Positions 1 to 12,600 of a DNA stretch of 64,000 bases are shown piece by piece (position 1 is the first letter of the stretch; each line of letters opens with the position of its first letter). Under the pieces are notes generated by a model. The model saw only the letters and a list, made by a program, of their open reading frames with translations, had not been told where the DNA came from and ran no database searches. The translations under genes were made by a program, and so were the position numbers. The stretch covers positions 80,459,257-80,523,256 of the forward strand of contig JAVHZZ010000010.1 of the NCBI GenBank assembly GCA_036250195.1, in the 5' to 3' direction. The stretch comes from Mixophyes australis. Taxonomy: Eukaryota; Chordata; Amphibia; Anura; Limnodynastidae.

Positions 1-1450
1 GCTGGTAGTAGTTGATGTTTCTGTAATGGTCACTGTAGTGGATGTTGGAGGAGTAGTTGGTACACTGCTGGTTGGTGATGTTGTCTCAGTAATGGTTACT
101 GTGGTGGATGTTGGAGTTACAGAAGTAGAAGAAACTGTACTGGTTGGAGTTGTTTCTGTAACAGTCACTGTAGTGGATGTTGAAGGAGTATATGAAATAG
201 TAGGGGATGTTGTAGTCTCTGTAACAGTTACAGTTGTGGATGTTGGAGTACTGGTGGGCGTTGTCTCTGTAACAGTGGAAGTTGGCGTTCTAGAAGTAGT
301 TGATACAGTGCTGGTGGGAGTTGATGTTTCTGTAATGGTCACTGTAGTGGATGTTAGGGGAGTAGTTGTTACAGTGCTGGTGGGAGTTGATGTTTCTGTA
401 ATGGTCACTGTAGTGGATGTTGGAGGAGTAGTTGGTACACTGCTGGTGGGTGATGTTGTCTCAGTAATGGTTACTGTGGTGGATGTTGGAGTTACAGAAG
501 TAGAAGAAACTGTACTGGTCGGAGTTGTTTCTGTAACAGTCACTGTAGTGGATGTTGGAGGAGTATATGAAGTAGTAGGGGTTGTTGTAGACTCTGTGAC
601 AGTTACAGTTGTGGATGTTGGATTAGTGGTTGAAAGAGTACTGGTGGGCGTTGTCTCTGTAACAGTGGAAGTTGGCGTTCCAGAAGTAGTTGATACAGTG
701 CTGGTGGGAGTTGAAGTTTCTGTAATGGTCACTGTAGTGGATGTTGGGGGAGTAGTTGTTACAGTGCTGGTGGGAGTTGATGTTTCTGTAATGGTCGCTG
801 TAGTGGATGTTGGAGGAGTAGTTGGTACACTGCTGGTGGGTGATGTTGTCTCAGTAATGGTTACTGTGGTGGATGTTGGAGTTACAGAAGTAGAAGAAAC
901 TGTACTTGTCGGAGTTGTTTCTGTAACAGTCACTGTAGTGGATGTTGGGGGAGTAGTTGTTACAGTGCTGGTGGGAGTTGATGTTTCTGTAATGGTCACT
1001 GTAGTGGATGTTGGAGGAGTAGTTGGTACACTGCTGATGGGTATTGTTGTCTCAGTAACAGTTACAGTGGTTGATGTTGGAGTTACAGAAGTAGATGAAA
1101 CTGTACTGGTTGGACTTGTTTCTGTAACAGTCACTGTAGTGGATGTTGGAGAAGTATATGAAGTAGTAGGGGATGTTTTAGACTCTGTAACAGTTACAGT
1201 TGTGGATGTTGGAGGACTAGTTGAAAGTGTACTGGTGGGCGTTGTCTCTGTAACTGTGGAAGTTGGCGTTCCAGAAGTAGTTGATACAGTGCTGGTGGGA
1301 GTTGAAGTTTCTGTAATGGTCACAGTAGTGGATGTTGGGGGAGTAGTGTTTACAGTGCTGGTGGGTGTTGAAGTTTCTGTAATGGTCACAGTAGTAGATG
1401 TTGGAGGAGGAGTTGAGACAGTACTGGTGGAAGTTGTAGTCTCAATTGTA
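1..1450. repeat. PTS-coding minisatellite with about 375-390-bp higher-order unit
   Basis: The PTS DNA is a minisatellite. Basic units are about 66-69 bp. A higher-order block starts near positions 14, 389 and 779; the next copy at 980 is shortened to about 200 bp. On the plus strand the same DNA leaves a 480-codon open frame rich in Val/Gly/Asp, which is a by-product of the repeat. Confidence 0.85.
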
Positions 1451-2651
1451 TTGTTACAAACTTCATAACAGCATTCAATTCTTATATGGTAGTTGTAACA
1501 TGTTTCATTATTTTGCTGATCTTTGTTGTTACACACCAATCCATTCTGAAGGTCACATATATACTTTTGGGTGTTTACAGTTGTAATGGCGATTCCGTTT
1601 TCCACAGCTTCACATTCGATTTTGTTTTCAATTTCACCTTGTGCACAAATCTCGTTCCCTTTTGATTTAATGTTACTTATCATCTCGTTTTCACCTCCAT
1701 CAATGCCAGGTGATGGTGTATTCAGATTAAACCATGTTGTGTTGCGGCAATCCATTACAACGTCGCATCGATGTTTGGGGCTGGTGGGGAATGTTGTCAA
1801 TGTAGTGGATGTTGGAGGAGGAGTTGATAGCATGCTGGTGGGTGTTGCAGTCTCAGTTACTGTAATAATTGTTGATGATGGAAAAGTTGAAGGAGTTGTT
1901 TCAGTTGTTTTTGTTTCATTTGAGGTGGTGGTGAGTGGACTGGTTGTGGTTTCACAAATCGTACGACAGCATTCATATTTTATTCGGTAATTGTAGCATA
2001 TTTTTGCTTGATCGGATTGGTCTTTGTTGTTACATATCAGCCCATTGTTGAGGTCACATTGATAAACCTGTGCAGTCCTATTTGCTGCTCCATATACTAT
2101 TGCATCGCACTGGATATCCGTTGGAACTTCATCTTGCTTACACACTTGATAGCCTCTTGATTCAATTTCCGCCAAGTTCTCTTTGTCTCCATCACCAATA
2201 TCTGATGTAGGTGCGTGCAAATCAAACCATTGTGTATACCGACAATCCATTTTTGTGCAAATGGTAACTGTTGGTGTTGTTGTATATGTTTCAGTAATTG
2301 AGGATGTCGGAATTGTTATTGTTGGACTTAGTGTGGTCTCTGTGCCACAATATGTTAAAGACTCACAACATTCTATACTGATTTCATAGTTGTAACAGAT
2401 TGGTAGGTTATAAGAGTTATAACAGATAAGGCCAATATCCTTACTGCATGTTACATTTTGTCCTAAATCTTCTAGTTCATTCTCTGGAAATGCCTTTGCT
2501 CTGCATTTTACATTATGAGGCGAATCACAAACATTGTATCCCAAGTTCCTAATGTTAGTAAAGGTTTCAAAGTCTCCTGTGTTGGTGTTGCCAGTTTCAA
2601 TCTTCGGATATGTAACATCGTACCACTGTGACCAAGTACATTTTGCGCACA
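1..2651 (-). CDS. MUC5AC/MUC5B-like: Mucin large exon: three CysD domains and start of PTS repeats
   Basis: Minus frame is open over the whole stretch and continues past position 1. From the acceptor at 2651: CysD1 (about 2640-2343, [12 protein letters not shown] to ECCESLTYC), a Thr-rich spacer, CysD2 (about 2255-1953, [12 protein letters not shown] to ECCRTIC), a second spacer, CysD3 (about 1770-1454, [12 protein letters not shown] to ECCYEVC), then PTS repeats. CysD modules cross-link and stiffen the mucin gel. C-mannosylation of WxxW is typical of CysD, but here only CysD1 has it intact (WSQW). The PTS is built of about 22-23-residue units such as [20 protein letters not shown], rich in Thr/Ser/Pro and Val. 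Confidence 0.95.
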
Positions 2652-3049
2652 CTGAAATACAAAATAATGACTTAGGTGTCAATATGAAAATGTTATGTAT
2701 TGAGTATTCTAATAATTGAGCTTTAATCGAAAATCAGCACATTCAGAATTCCCCTCTTCTATTTTATGTGCACTGGCATTAAGGGAAGCTGCTAGCAAAT
2801 TAGTATACATAATAAGGCAAACATGCAAACATATATTTTTTGGAGCAATTTGTATAATAACAGAACTTTTCACCTCAGTCTTTATGGCAGCCCTAATGAA
2901 CAGGATGAATTCGTAATCAGCTAAGCAGAGACGGTAACAAAAGATGACATTCCCAGAAGTTATACTGTGTGACTAAAATTCCTTCATTGTTCCTGTCTGT
3001 TTAAAGCTGAGTAAGACGGTGGTGAGTGTAGTAAGGTTTATATTATGCT

Positions 3050-3123
<74 letters not shown>

Positions 3124-3643
3124 GATGAGCGGGCTCGGATTCCGCTAATCCGAGCCCACCCGAACAGTGCGGATCCGAACGGGATCCGAGCACTGTTCGG
3201 ATATTTTCGGCGGGCACAAAAATGAAAACGAGGCTCTGTCGTCCAAGTCTCGCGTCGAATCTTGCGAGGGGTGGGAGGGAGGGCCCAGAACAATTCCATC
3301 TTGTACCTCCTTTTTTGGATTATGTGCTCAAGCTACCTCGGTGCAACCTTTTGGCCTAAAAACAATATTGTGAGGTGTTCAGAATAGACTGGAAATTAGT
3401 GGAAATGATTGTTATTGAATGTTATTGAGGTTAATAATAGCGTAGGAGTGAAAAAAAAAAACCACAAAACTGGTTTTTAACACTTTTTATGTTTTTTTCA
3501 AAATAAATCCGAATCAAAAACCTTAAATCCGAACCAAAACCTTTCGTCAGGTGTTTTGCGAAACAAATCCGAACCCAAAACCTCAAGCAAATCCGAATCC
3601 AAAACACAAAACACGAGACACCAAAAGTGGCCGGTGCACATCC

Positions 3644-3680
<37 letters not shown>

Positions 3681-6600
3681 TTGATTTTTTGGACCCACCT
3701 TCGGTCGCTAGGGTTGCCATAGAGTCTTGAGTGGAAATAAGCAAATTATACTCACCGATAATTGCATTTTCTTGACGTTCTCCATGACTTCCCTAACAAG
3801 TTATCTGTTTATATGTTTTTCAGAGACAGCTTGGGTAGATACTCAATGAAGACAATGAAGGAAGGAGGATTCACACTATATACCTTCTGGGGTTCCAACT
3901 TTTGTTCCTGTTTCTACTCAGCTGATTAAAGATTAATTAATTTGTTAAGGCTGCCATGGAGTACTTCAAGGAAAAGAAATAGGTGAGTATAATATGCTTA
4001 TTTCTGCTCTATTTTAAAATTAAAAAAAATATCACTATAAAAAGCTGTTTTGTGCTCCCGTGGGCCAGCTCTTAATCCCATAATGTTTGGGTTGTTCCTT
4101 GGTTGTTCCTTTTCCTGGAGGTCAGGGGTTCCATAACTAAAGCAAATATTAAGGGAGACAGAGGACAACTCTGTCTTGTTCTATTTTTTTATTTGAAAAG
4201 GTATACAGGGAAACCTCATTAGCTAGAAGCAAGGCTGTCTTGTTGTGATATAAGGCATCAGAATGCACCTTGGCCCCGATGAACCAGGAAGGTTGTCACA
4301 AGATTGTCACTGAGCCTAATCTGGTCACCAAGATTTTAGCAAATAATTTGAGATCTACATGAAGGAGGAAGATTGACTTGTAACTGTCCTATGCTCTTGG
4401 ATAATGACTTTGCTTTGGAATTACCACTATCTCAGCCTTGGTGATAGCTCCATCAAATTTATTGGGCAGGAGAATTGAATTAAATAGGGCTACCAGCATG
4501 GGGGAGAGGGTCTCTGTAAATATTTTGCAGTAAAGCCATCAGGTCTGGGTGCCGCTGATCTCAGCAGCCCTTTTATAGCTTCCATGTTTTTCTCTGACAA
4601 AATATCTGCGATAAGTAACAGAATTTGTGAGCGGATAAGATTCAGGAGCTGACAAGAGCTAAATACTCCTTGTTTATGAGTTGTAATTGTTGATGGATTA
4701 ATGACTCTGACGTTAGGTTGTGTAGAGGGGAGTAGTAGTTAAAAATTGATCAGTTATCATACTGTGATCATATAGAAGCTCGCCTCAGGAATCTTTTATT
4801 TTATAATTCAAATCCAAAAACATACTGGTAGGTTAATTGGCTGCTATCAAGATTCACCCTAGTCTCTCTCTCTGTTTGTCTTCCTCTGTGTGTGTGTGTA
4901 TGTTAGGGAATTTAAACTGTAAGCTCCAATGGGGCAGGGACTGATGTGAATGAGTTCTCTGTACAGTGCTGCGGAATTAGAGGCGCTATATAAATAAATG
5001 ATGATGATGATGATGATAATTCTGTGTCCGGTGTTGCTTTGTGCCAATAGCTCAAATTCTCACTTTTTGTAAATGTTTTGTGTGGGCCATACCAGTGTTT
5101 TAGTTGCCTTTTGATTATATTAGTTGCTAAGGTGGTATTTCACTGTCTAGAAGCTTGAAAGTAGCAAGCTTTTGAAAGCGCTGATGTATAGGATGATGCC
5201 CTATGTATGGTGAAAACACCTGTTTTCGTTGGATATAGGGATTTCTGTCCTGTAATAAATAGACCCAATAGTTCTATTGTTTTTATTTAATTAAAAAAAA
5301 AATACAAAAGCATCATTCTTCACCAATTTGTCTACTTTCAGAGTGCCAGGATATCCCTTACTGCCAGCAGTTATTTCACTTATTCAGAGATGTTTAAGCT
5401 CTTTAGAGTTAGCACTGTCCTTAGCTGTTTCATCAGTCTGTCACTAATGAGTGGGAAAGGAACTGAGAATTCCCACTTATCAGAGACTGACTATGGGGTA
5501 TGAGAAACATAAATTTACCTGTTGTCACTGTAGTTGTGCTTGGAGCGGTGACTGTAGGGGTGGTAGAGTAACTGACTGTTGTGGTGACAGGAGATGTAGT
5601 GGAGAAATGAAATGTTGTTGAAGGTGGTGTAGTTGTACAACTCTCAATTGTTCTTGTAACGATTCCATTGAAACAGATAGCAGTGATACATCCTCCAATG
5701 CCATCAGTGGTATTGTAGATTGTGTCATTATTCTTATACATGCGACCTGCATACATGCAGCAATCTGTTGAAAAAGCAGAAACAATCAATTAAGCAATTA
5801 ATCCAAGCAGTATTGTATAAGTATAACTCTAGGGGCCCCATAGCAAAATGGATCACATCATTTACTGCTCAAAGAGGAAGGGAACTTCGGAGCTCCTTTT
5901 TCTCCTGAGCAGACTTTTAACTTTGGAACCCCAGGATGCGTGTGCAGAGCTTTCTGGAGCACACTCATTAAGCTCCCTGCTAACTTGCAACACTCCAGAA
6001 TGGAGCATTAACCTTGAGCAGCACAGGTGTAAGCAACACAATGCCCAGCAAGGGTCCTAATGGGTCCTCTCACCTTCTAAGCAATTGACAGTTGCTACCT
6101 CTAATACCAACTTTAGGTACTCCCTTATATGAGCTTCCTAGTCATTGATTAGCACTCCATAGTAGCCAGTGTGCTAAATTACATATAGGATAATAAAATA
6201 GCTTCCAAAAACCCAGTATGTAATAAAAAATAACTTCATTTATTGGTTTATAGATTCCCCTTTGTCATTTTTACATTGCTTTATCTTACTGCCTTTCTTC
6301 TGTGTCTTCAACAAGGCCTTTACATCTACAAAAGTTTTTTTTTATTTCCTTTGACCTTGGATACAAAGGAGCTGACCTCTGCTCTGAGCATTGGGTTACA
6401 TTGCATACACAAGGAGTTATTATTGTATCCAAGGCACAGGTAATAAACGGCTCTGCACCAATGATACACCAATGAATGACACAGGGAAGCAAAAGAAACT
6501 AAACATTGTATTTAGTATACATTGCAGAATAGCACATACATACCATCTAATGGTGGAAAAACTCTTGAAAATAATTAAGGTATGGAACCAATGCTATGGT

Positions 6601-9600
6601 ATTGTATATTTTACAAAGAAGGAGACAAATTGTAAAATGTTGCAGGTCTATGTAAATATAAAGGTAGTCTCACCTGTGAGGTTGTAACATTGAATGCCAT
6701 CCATAGTACAGTTGCTATATGAGATAAAAAATTAAAGAGAGTATAAGTATCACATATTATTTCTATGCTGACATGAGTTGCCAGCAAGCATGGCTGGATT
6801 GATAATGAAGTATGTAAGTATAAAAGCTACCTACATGACCAAAAAAAACACCTTATTCATGCATATGTTCCACCTAATGTTAGATAATGTTACACAAAAG
6901 AGGCAGACATTTTCATCATAACCATTTATTTATATAGTGCCACTAATTCCGCAGCGCTGTACAGAGAATGCACTCACATCAGTCCCTGCCCCAATAGAGT
7001 TTACAGTCTAAATTCCCTAATTCACACAGACAGACTAGGGTCCAGTTGATTGCAGCCAATTAACCTACTAGTATGTTTTTGGACTGTTGGAGGACACCGG
7101 AGCATCCAGAGAAAACCCACGCAAACACCGGCAGGAAATACAAACTCCACACAGTTAATTCCATGGTTGGGATTTGAACTCATGACCCCAGTGCTGTGAG
7201 GCAGAACTGCTAATCACTAAGCCACCGCGTTGCCCTATTTTGTGGGCAAAGCAAATGTTCTTGAGAATGTATTCTTTAAATTCACTAGGAAGCAGGGACA
7301 GCTCTGAAAAGCCGATTGTTTCCTAGTGAACTAATTGAACGCATTCAGGGTCAATTTTTGCTAGTGATTTAAGATTGTTCATACTCTTGAATATCAATTA
7401 AGTCCACAAAAGTGTCTTCCTCCATTGTGTGGATTGGGTAAACTTTAATTATTCCCAAAGCCTCACCCTACATTTTCTGGTTAAAATAATTCACCCAATC
7501 AGAAGCTACACTAACACTAATTTTATTTTACTATTCTCTGTTTTAGGAGAATTTGCCACTTATCCAACTCACGTCATAAACAGCTATCAGTACACTACAT
7601 TTTGCAAGCTGAGGTATGTAGTCATTCCTTTTATTTATGTATATATGTATTTCAACATTTATCATGTAATAGCAACTCTTGTTTCTAATATTTGATATTA
7701 TCTTACCAGACTGTACAAGTCTCGTTGTTAGATGGCATTACGTATCCTAAGGGGTATGCTTTGCCATAGTTATCATAGCATTCTTTACAAGCGGCCACAC
7801 ACTGGTTAGTATCTTCATCATAGTAAGGTGTTTCTTCTGGACAGTTAGGGTAGCACCCTGTATGAACAAAATACAGCTACAGTCATCTTTGAGCAGATGA
7901 AGTTTTGCCAGATCACAATACACACACAATACACAATAAAAAATAAGATATATAATACATACACTATATTTATACTAGAGATGGGCGGGTCCGGTTCTCC
8001 GAGAACCGAACCCACCCGAACTTTGGGTATCCGAGTACCGAGCTGAGCAGCTCGGTACTCTCCCGCCCATTCCGAATCCAAATCGAGGCCGAACGTCATT
8101 GTGACGTCGTCGAATCTCGGGGCTCGGTTCTCGCGATACTTCAACTTTATAAATACACGCCTCCACAGCAATCCATCGCCATTTGACAGAGGGAGAGAGC
8201 AGGGTGTAGTCATAGGCTAATTAGAGCAGGGACAGAGAATACAATATTGTTCTTGCAATTGCTCTAACCAAAATCGCTAGTGCAGAGAGGAGGATAGAGG
8301 TTTATTATTTTTTCTTCATATTTGGCACTCCCCAGCGCTTTTGGGGTGTCCCCCATAATTGTGCATTAATATTTCTGGCTGTCAAAAGTCATATCTGTCA
8401 GCAGTATCTACTAAATAATTTTTAGCACTCCTCAGTGTTTTTGGGGTGTCCTCCCTAATTGTGCATTAATATTTCTGGCTGTCAAAAGTCATATCTGTCA
8501 GCAGTATCTACTAAATAATTTGTAGCACTCCTCAGTGCTTTTGGGGTGTCCTCCCTAATTGTGCATTAATATTTCTGGCTGTCAAAAGTCATATCTGTCA
8601 GCAGTATCTACTAAATAATTTTTAGCACTCCTCAGTGTTTTTGGGGTGTCCTCCCTAATTGTGCATTAATATTTCTGGCTGTCAAAAGTCATATCTGTCA
8701 GCAGTATCTACTAAATAATTTTTAGTACTCCTCAGTGTTTTTGGGGTGTCCTCCCTAATTGTGCATTAATATTTCTGGCTGTCAAAAGTCATATCTGTCA
8801 GCAGTATCTACTAAATAATTTTTAGCACTCCTCAGTGTTTTTGGGGTGTCCTCCCTAATTGTGCATTAATATTTCTGGCTGTCAAAAGTCATATCTGTCA
8901 GCAGTATCTACTAAATAATTTTTAGCACTCCTCAGTGTTTTTGGGGTGTCCTCCCTAATTGTGCATTAATATTTCTGGCTGTCAAAAGTCATATCTGTCA
9001 GCAGTATCTACTAAATAATTTTTAGCACTCCTCAGTGTTTTTGGGGTGTCCTCCCTAATTGTGCATTAATATTTCTGGCTGTCAAAAGTCATATCTGTCA
9101 GCAGTATCTACTAAATAATTTTTAGCACTCCTCAGTGTTTTTGGGGTGTCCTCCCTAATTGTGCATTAATATTTCTGGCTGTCAAAAGTCATATCTGTCA
9201 GCAGTATCTACTAAATAATTTTTAGCACTCCTCAGTGTTTTTGGGGTGTCCTCCCTAATTGTGCATTAATATTTCTGGCTGTCAAAAGTCATATCTGTCA
9301 GCAGTATCTACTAAATAATTTGTAGCACTCCTCAGTGCTTTTGGGGTGTCCTCCCTAATTGTGCATTAATATTTCTGGCTGTCAAAAGTCATATCTGTCA
9401 GCAGTATCTACTAAATAATTTTTAGCACTCCTCAGTGTTTTTGGGGTGTCCTCCCTAATTGTGCATTAATATTTCTGGCTGTCAAAAGTCATATCTGTCA
9501 GCAGTATCTACTAAATAATTTTTAGTACTCCTCAGTGTTTTTGGGGTGTCCTCCCTAATTGTGCATTAATATTTCTGGCTGTCAAAAGTCATATCTGTCA

Positions 9601-12600
9601 GCAGTATCTACTAAATAATTTTTAGCACTCCTCAGTGTTTTTGGGGTGTCCTCCCTAATTGTGCATTAATATTTCTGGCTGTCAAAAGTCATATCTGTCA
9701 GCAGTATCTACTAAATAATTTTTAGCACTCCTCAGTGTTTTTGGGGTGTCCTCCCTAATTGTGCATTAATATTTCTGGCTGTCAAAAGTCATATCTGTCA
9801 GCAGTATCTACTAAATAATTTTTAGCACTCCTCAGTGTTTTTGGGGTGTCCTCCCTAATTGTGCATTAATATTTCTGGCTGTCAAAAGTCATATCTGTCA
9901 GCAGTATCTACTAAATAATTTTTAGCACTCCTCAGTGTTTTTGGGGTGTCCTCCCTAATTGTGCATTAATATTTCTGGCTGTCAAAAGTCATATCTGTCA
10001 GCAGTATCTACTAAATAATTTTTAGCACTCCTCAGTGTTTTTGGGGTGTCCTCCCTAATTGTGCATTAATATTTCTGGCTGTCAAAAGTCATATCTGTCA
10101 GCAGTATCTACTAAATAATTTTTAGCACTCCTCAGTGTTTTTGGGGTGTCCTCCCTAATTGTGCATTAATATTTCTGGCTGTCAAAAGTCATATCTGTCA
10201 GCAGTATCTACTAAATAATTTTTAGCACTCCTCAGTGTTTTTGGGGTGTCCTCCCTAATTGTGCATTAATATTTCTGGCTGTCAAAAGTCATATCTGTCA
10301 GCAGTATCTACTAAATAATTTTTAGCACTCCTCAGTGTTTTTGGGGTGTCCTCCCTAATTGTGCATTAATATTTCTGGCTGTCAAAAGTCATATCTGTCA
10401 GCAGTATCTACTAAATAATTTTTAGCACTCCTCAGTGTTTTTGGGGTGTCCTCCCTAATTGTGCATTAATATTTCTGGCTGTCAAAAGTCATATCTGTCA
10501 GCAGTATCTACTAAATAATTTTTAGCACTCCTCAGTGCTTTTGGGGTGTCCTCCCTAATTGTGCATTAATATTTCTGGCTGTCAAAAGTCATAACTGTCA
10601 GCAGAATCTACTAAATAATTTTTAGCACTCCCCAGTGGTTTGCGCTCAGAATGGATTCAAAGCAGTCCACATATGATCTAAATGAGCAACCAGGTTCTGT
10701 CACCAGTCCTGATGTTAGTGTTCCCAGTACGTCATCTGGCCAAGGCGATGTCAAACAACAGAGTGTTTTCAAATTAGTGCAAAAAACAAAAACCAAAAAA
10801 AAATTTACTGTATTGAAGCGAAAAAGAAGTGTAACTGAGCAAAAGTTAAGTGACGATAAAAAAAAAATTGCAAGCATGCCATTCTACACACGCAGTGGCA
10901 AAGAGAGAATGAGGCCTTCACCTTTGGCTATTAGTGGCAGATCCCAAAAAGTTACCCAGCCTACAATTGGTGCACAACTACTGTTACGCGTCAAAGCCGA
11001 GCTGCAAGATAACAGTGAGGCATTACAGGAGAATATTTGCTCTGATTCACAAATGACAACAATCCCTGTGGAGAGTCCATCCAACAGTGGGATGTCTAAT
11101 CGTGAGCATTCTGCTGATGTGTGCCTTAATAGCCCGAGTGTAGCCGGTGATACCCAAATTGAGGATGCCACTTTGGAATTAGAAGAGGATGAGGGGGAGA
11201 TTTGTGTAGGCGACGAGGGCGCTAATGATGATGTTGATGATTATGATGCAGCCAGATACCAAATTGCCTTTCTCAATTTCTATTTATATTCTAGATTATA
11301 TAACGGCTGAATAGTTTTCTATTTTACTCCTAGTGGAGAGAGGATCTGATGCAGACAGATACCAAACTGCCTTTGTCCATTTCAATTTATATTGTACAGT
11401 ATATAACGGCTGAATTTATTAGTATTTTATACAAGTGGAGGGGGGCCTAGAGAGACAAAAACCAAACTGGCTTTCTCCATGTCAATTAATATTGTACAGT
11501 CTATAACGGCTGGATTTTTTGGTATTTTATACAAGTGGAGGGGGGCCTAGAGAGACAGAAACCAAACTGGCTTTCTCCATGTCAATTAATATTGTACAGT
11601 CTATAATGGCTGAATTTTTTGTTTTTTTAAAAAAGTGGAGGGGGGCCTATAGAGACAGAAAGCAAACTGTCTTTTTCCATTTCTTTACATATTTAACTAT
11701 AAGTGTAGGGTGTAATATACATTCAAAGACGATGGCTGCATTGCCAATATGCATAGATGGAGAGGAAGACAATCTGTTTTGTGTGTAGAATAAATGAAGG
11801 CCTACCAACGAAGAATTAAACAGTTTTTTTTGGATGATTTATTACCTCAACAATTAGATTACTTATCTCTAAAACAGTTGGAGCACTAAATTGGGTTATT
11901 TTAGGCACAAAAACATGTATTTTCCAACAAAATAGCAAAACAAAACCAAACAAAACCAAAACCAAAACCAAAACACGCAATGGCGGTTTTGCAAAACCAA
12001 AACCAAAACCAAAACACAACGGTAATCCAGATCCAAAACCGAATCCAAAACCAAAACACGGGGGTCAGTGACCATCTCTAATTTATACAGTGTCTATATT
12101 ATTGTATAGGAAGGCGCAAAACAGAACAATCAATTTAGTATTACTACTTTTATTTATACGGTATGATATTTAGTAATCACTTTATCATTTCATTTTTTTT
12201 AATGCGGAATATATAAATAGAATAATATCTTACATTAGGGGTATATGCTCCACAAATGGCAGATGAAGGAGAATAGTGGGGGACCAGTACACATTGGTTA
12301 CTCTTTTGGGCTAACCTTGTTTACTGGAGACTGTAGATTTGTTTTGTATATCCCTCTAATGTTATATGCTATGATGTAATGTTATGTGCTGCTAAAGCTT
12401 TGTATGATTTTTTCTGTGTCACTCTATACCTTCTTCATTGCTTTATACTGGCAGAGAGTGTATGACCATAGTGGATGAGCTCTTTGAGCATTTTTGGGGG
12501 TTTGTTTGGAGTTTGTGAAGCCTTGAAGATGGTACTTGCTAACTAATACCAGGGCAATCTGAGGATACTTTGCATTAGCTTGTCTGTTCCTTTTCTTGTT

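Larger units (their letters stand above)
7976..12080 (+). mobile_element. 4.1-kb hAT-like element with internal satellite and one ORF
   Basis: The element starts TAGAGATGG and ends CCATCTCTA (inverted), flanked by a perfect 8-bp duplication ATTTATAC (7968-7975 and 12081-12088). The 8-bp duplication is the hAT signature. Contents: 5' unique part to about 8320; 23 copies of a 100-bp tandem repeat; ORF 10651-11310; a second tandem array of about 102 bp; a CAAAAC-rich right end. No transposase catalytic region is visible, so it is non-autonomous. It lies in the mucin intron between exons 7707-7857 and 13606-13746. Confidence 0.85.

Noticed and set aside
26..1468. 480-codon plus-strand frame rich in Val, Gly and Asp
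   Set aside because: It is the complement of the mucin PTS repeats; repeats without stops keep several frames open. The minus frame continues into CysD domains and is the real gene.
8324..10643. Possible CRISPR-like array (regular 100-bp spacing)
   Set aside because: The whole unit is repeated without unique spacers, in a eukaryotic intron; it is a satellite.
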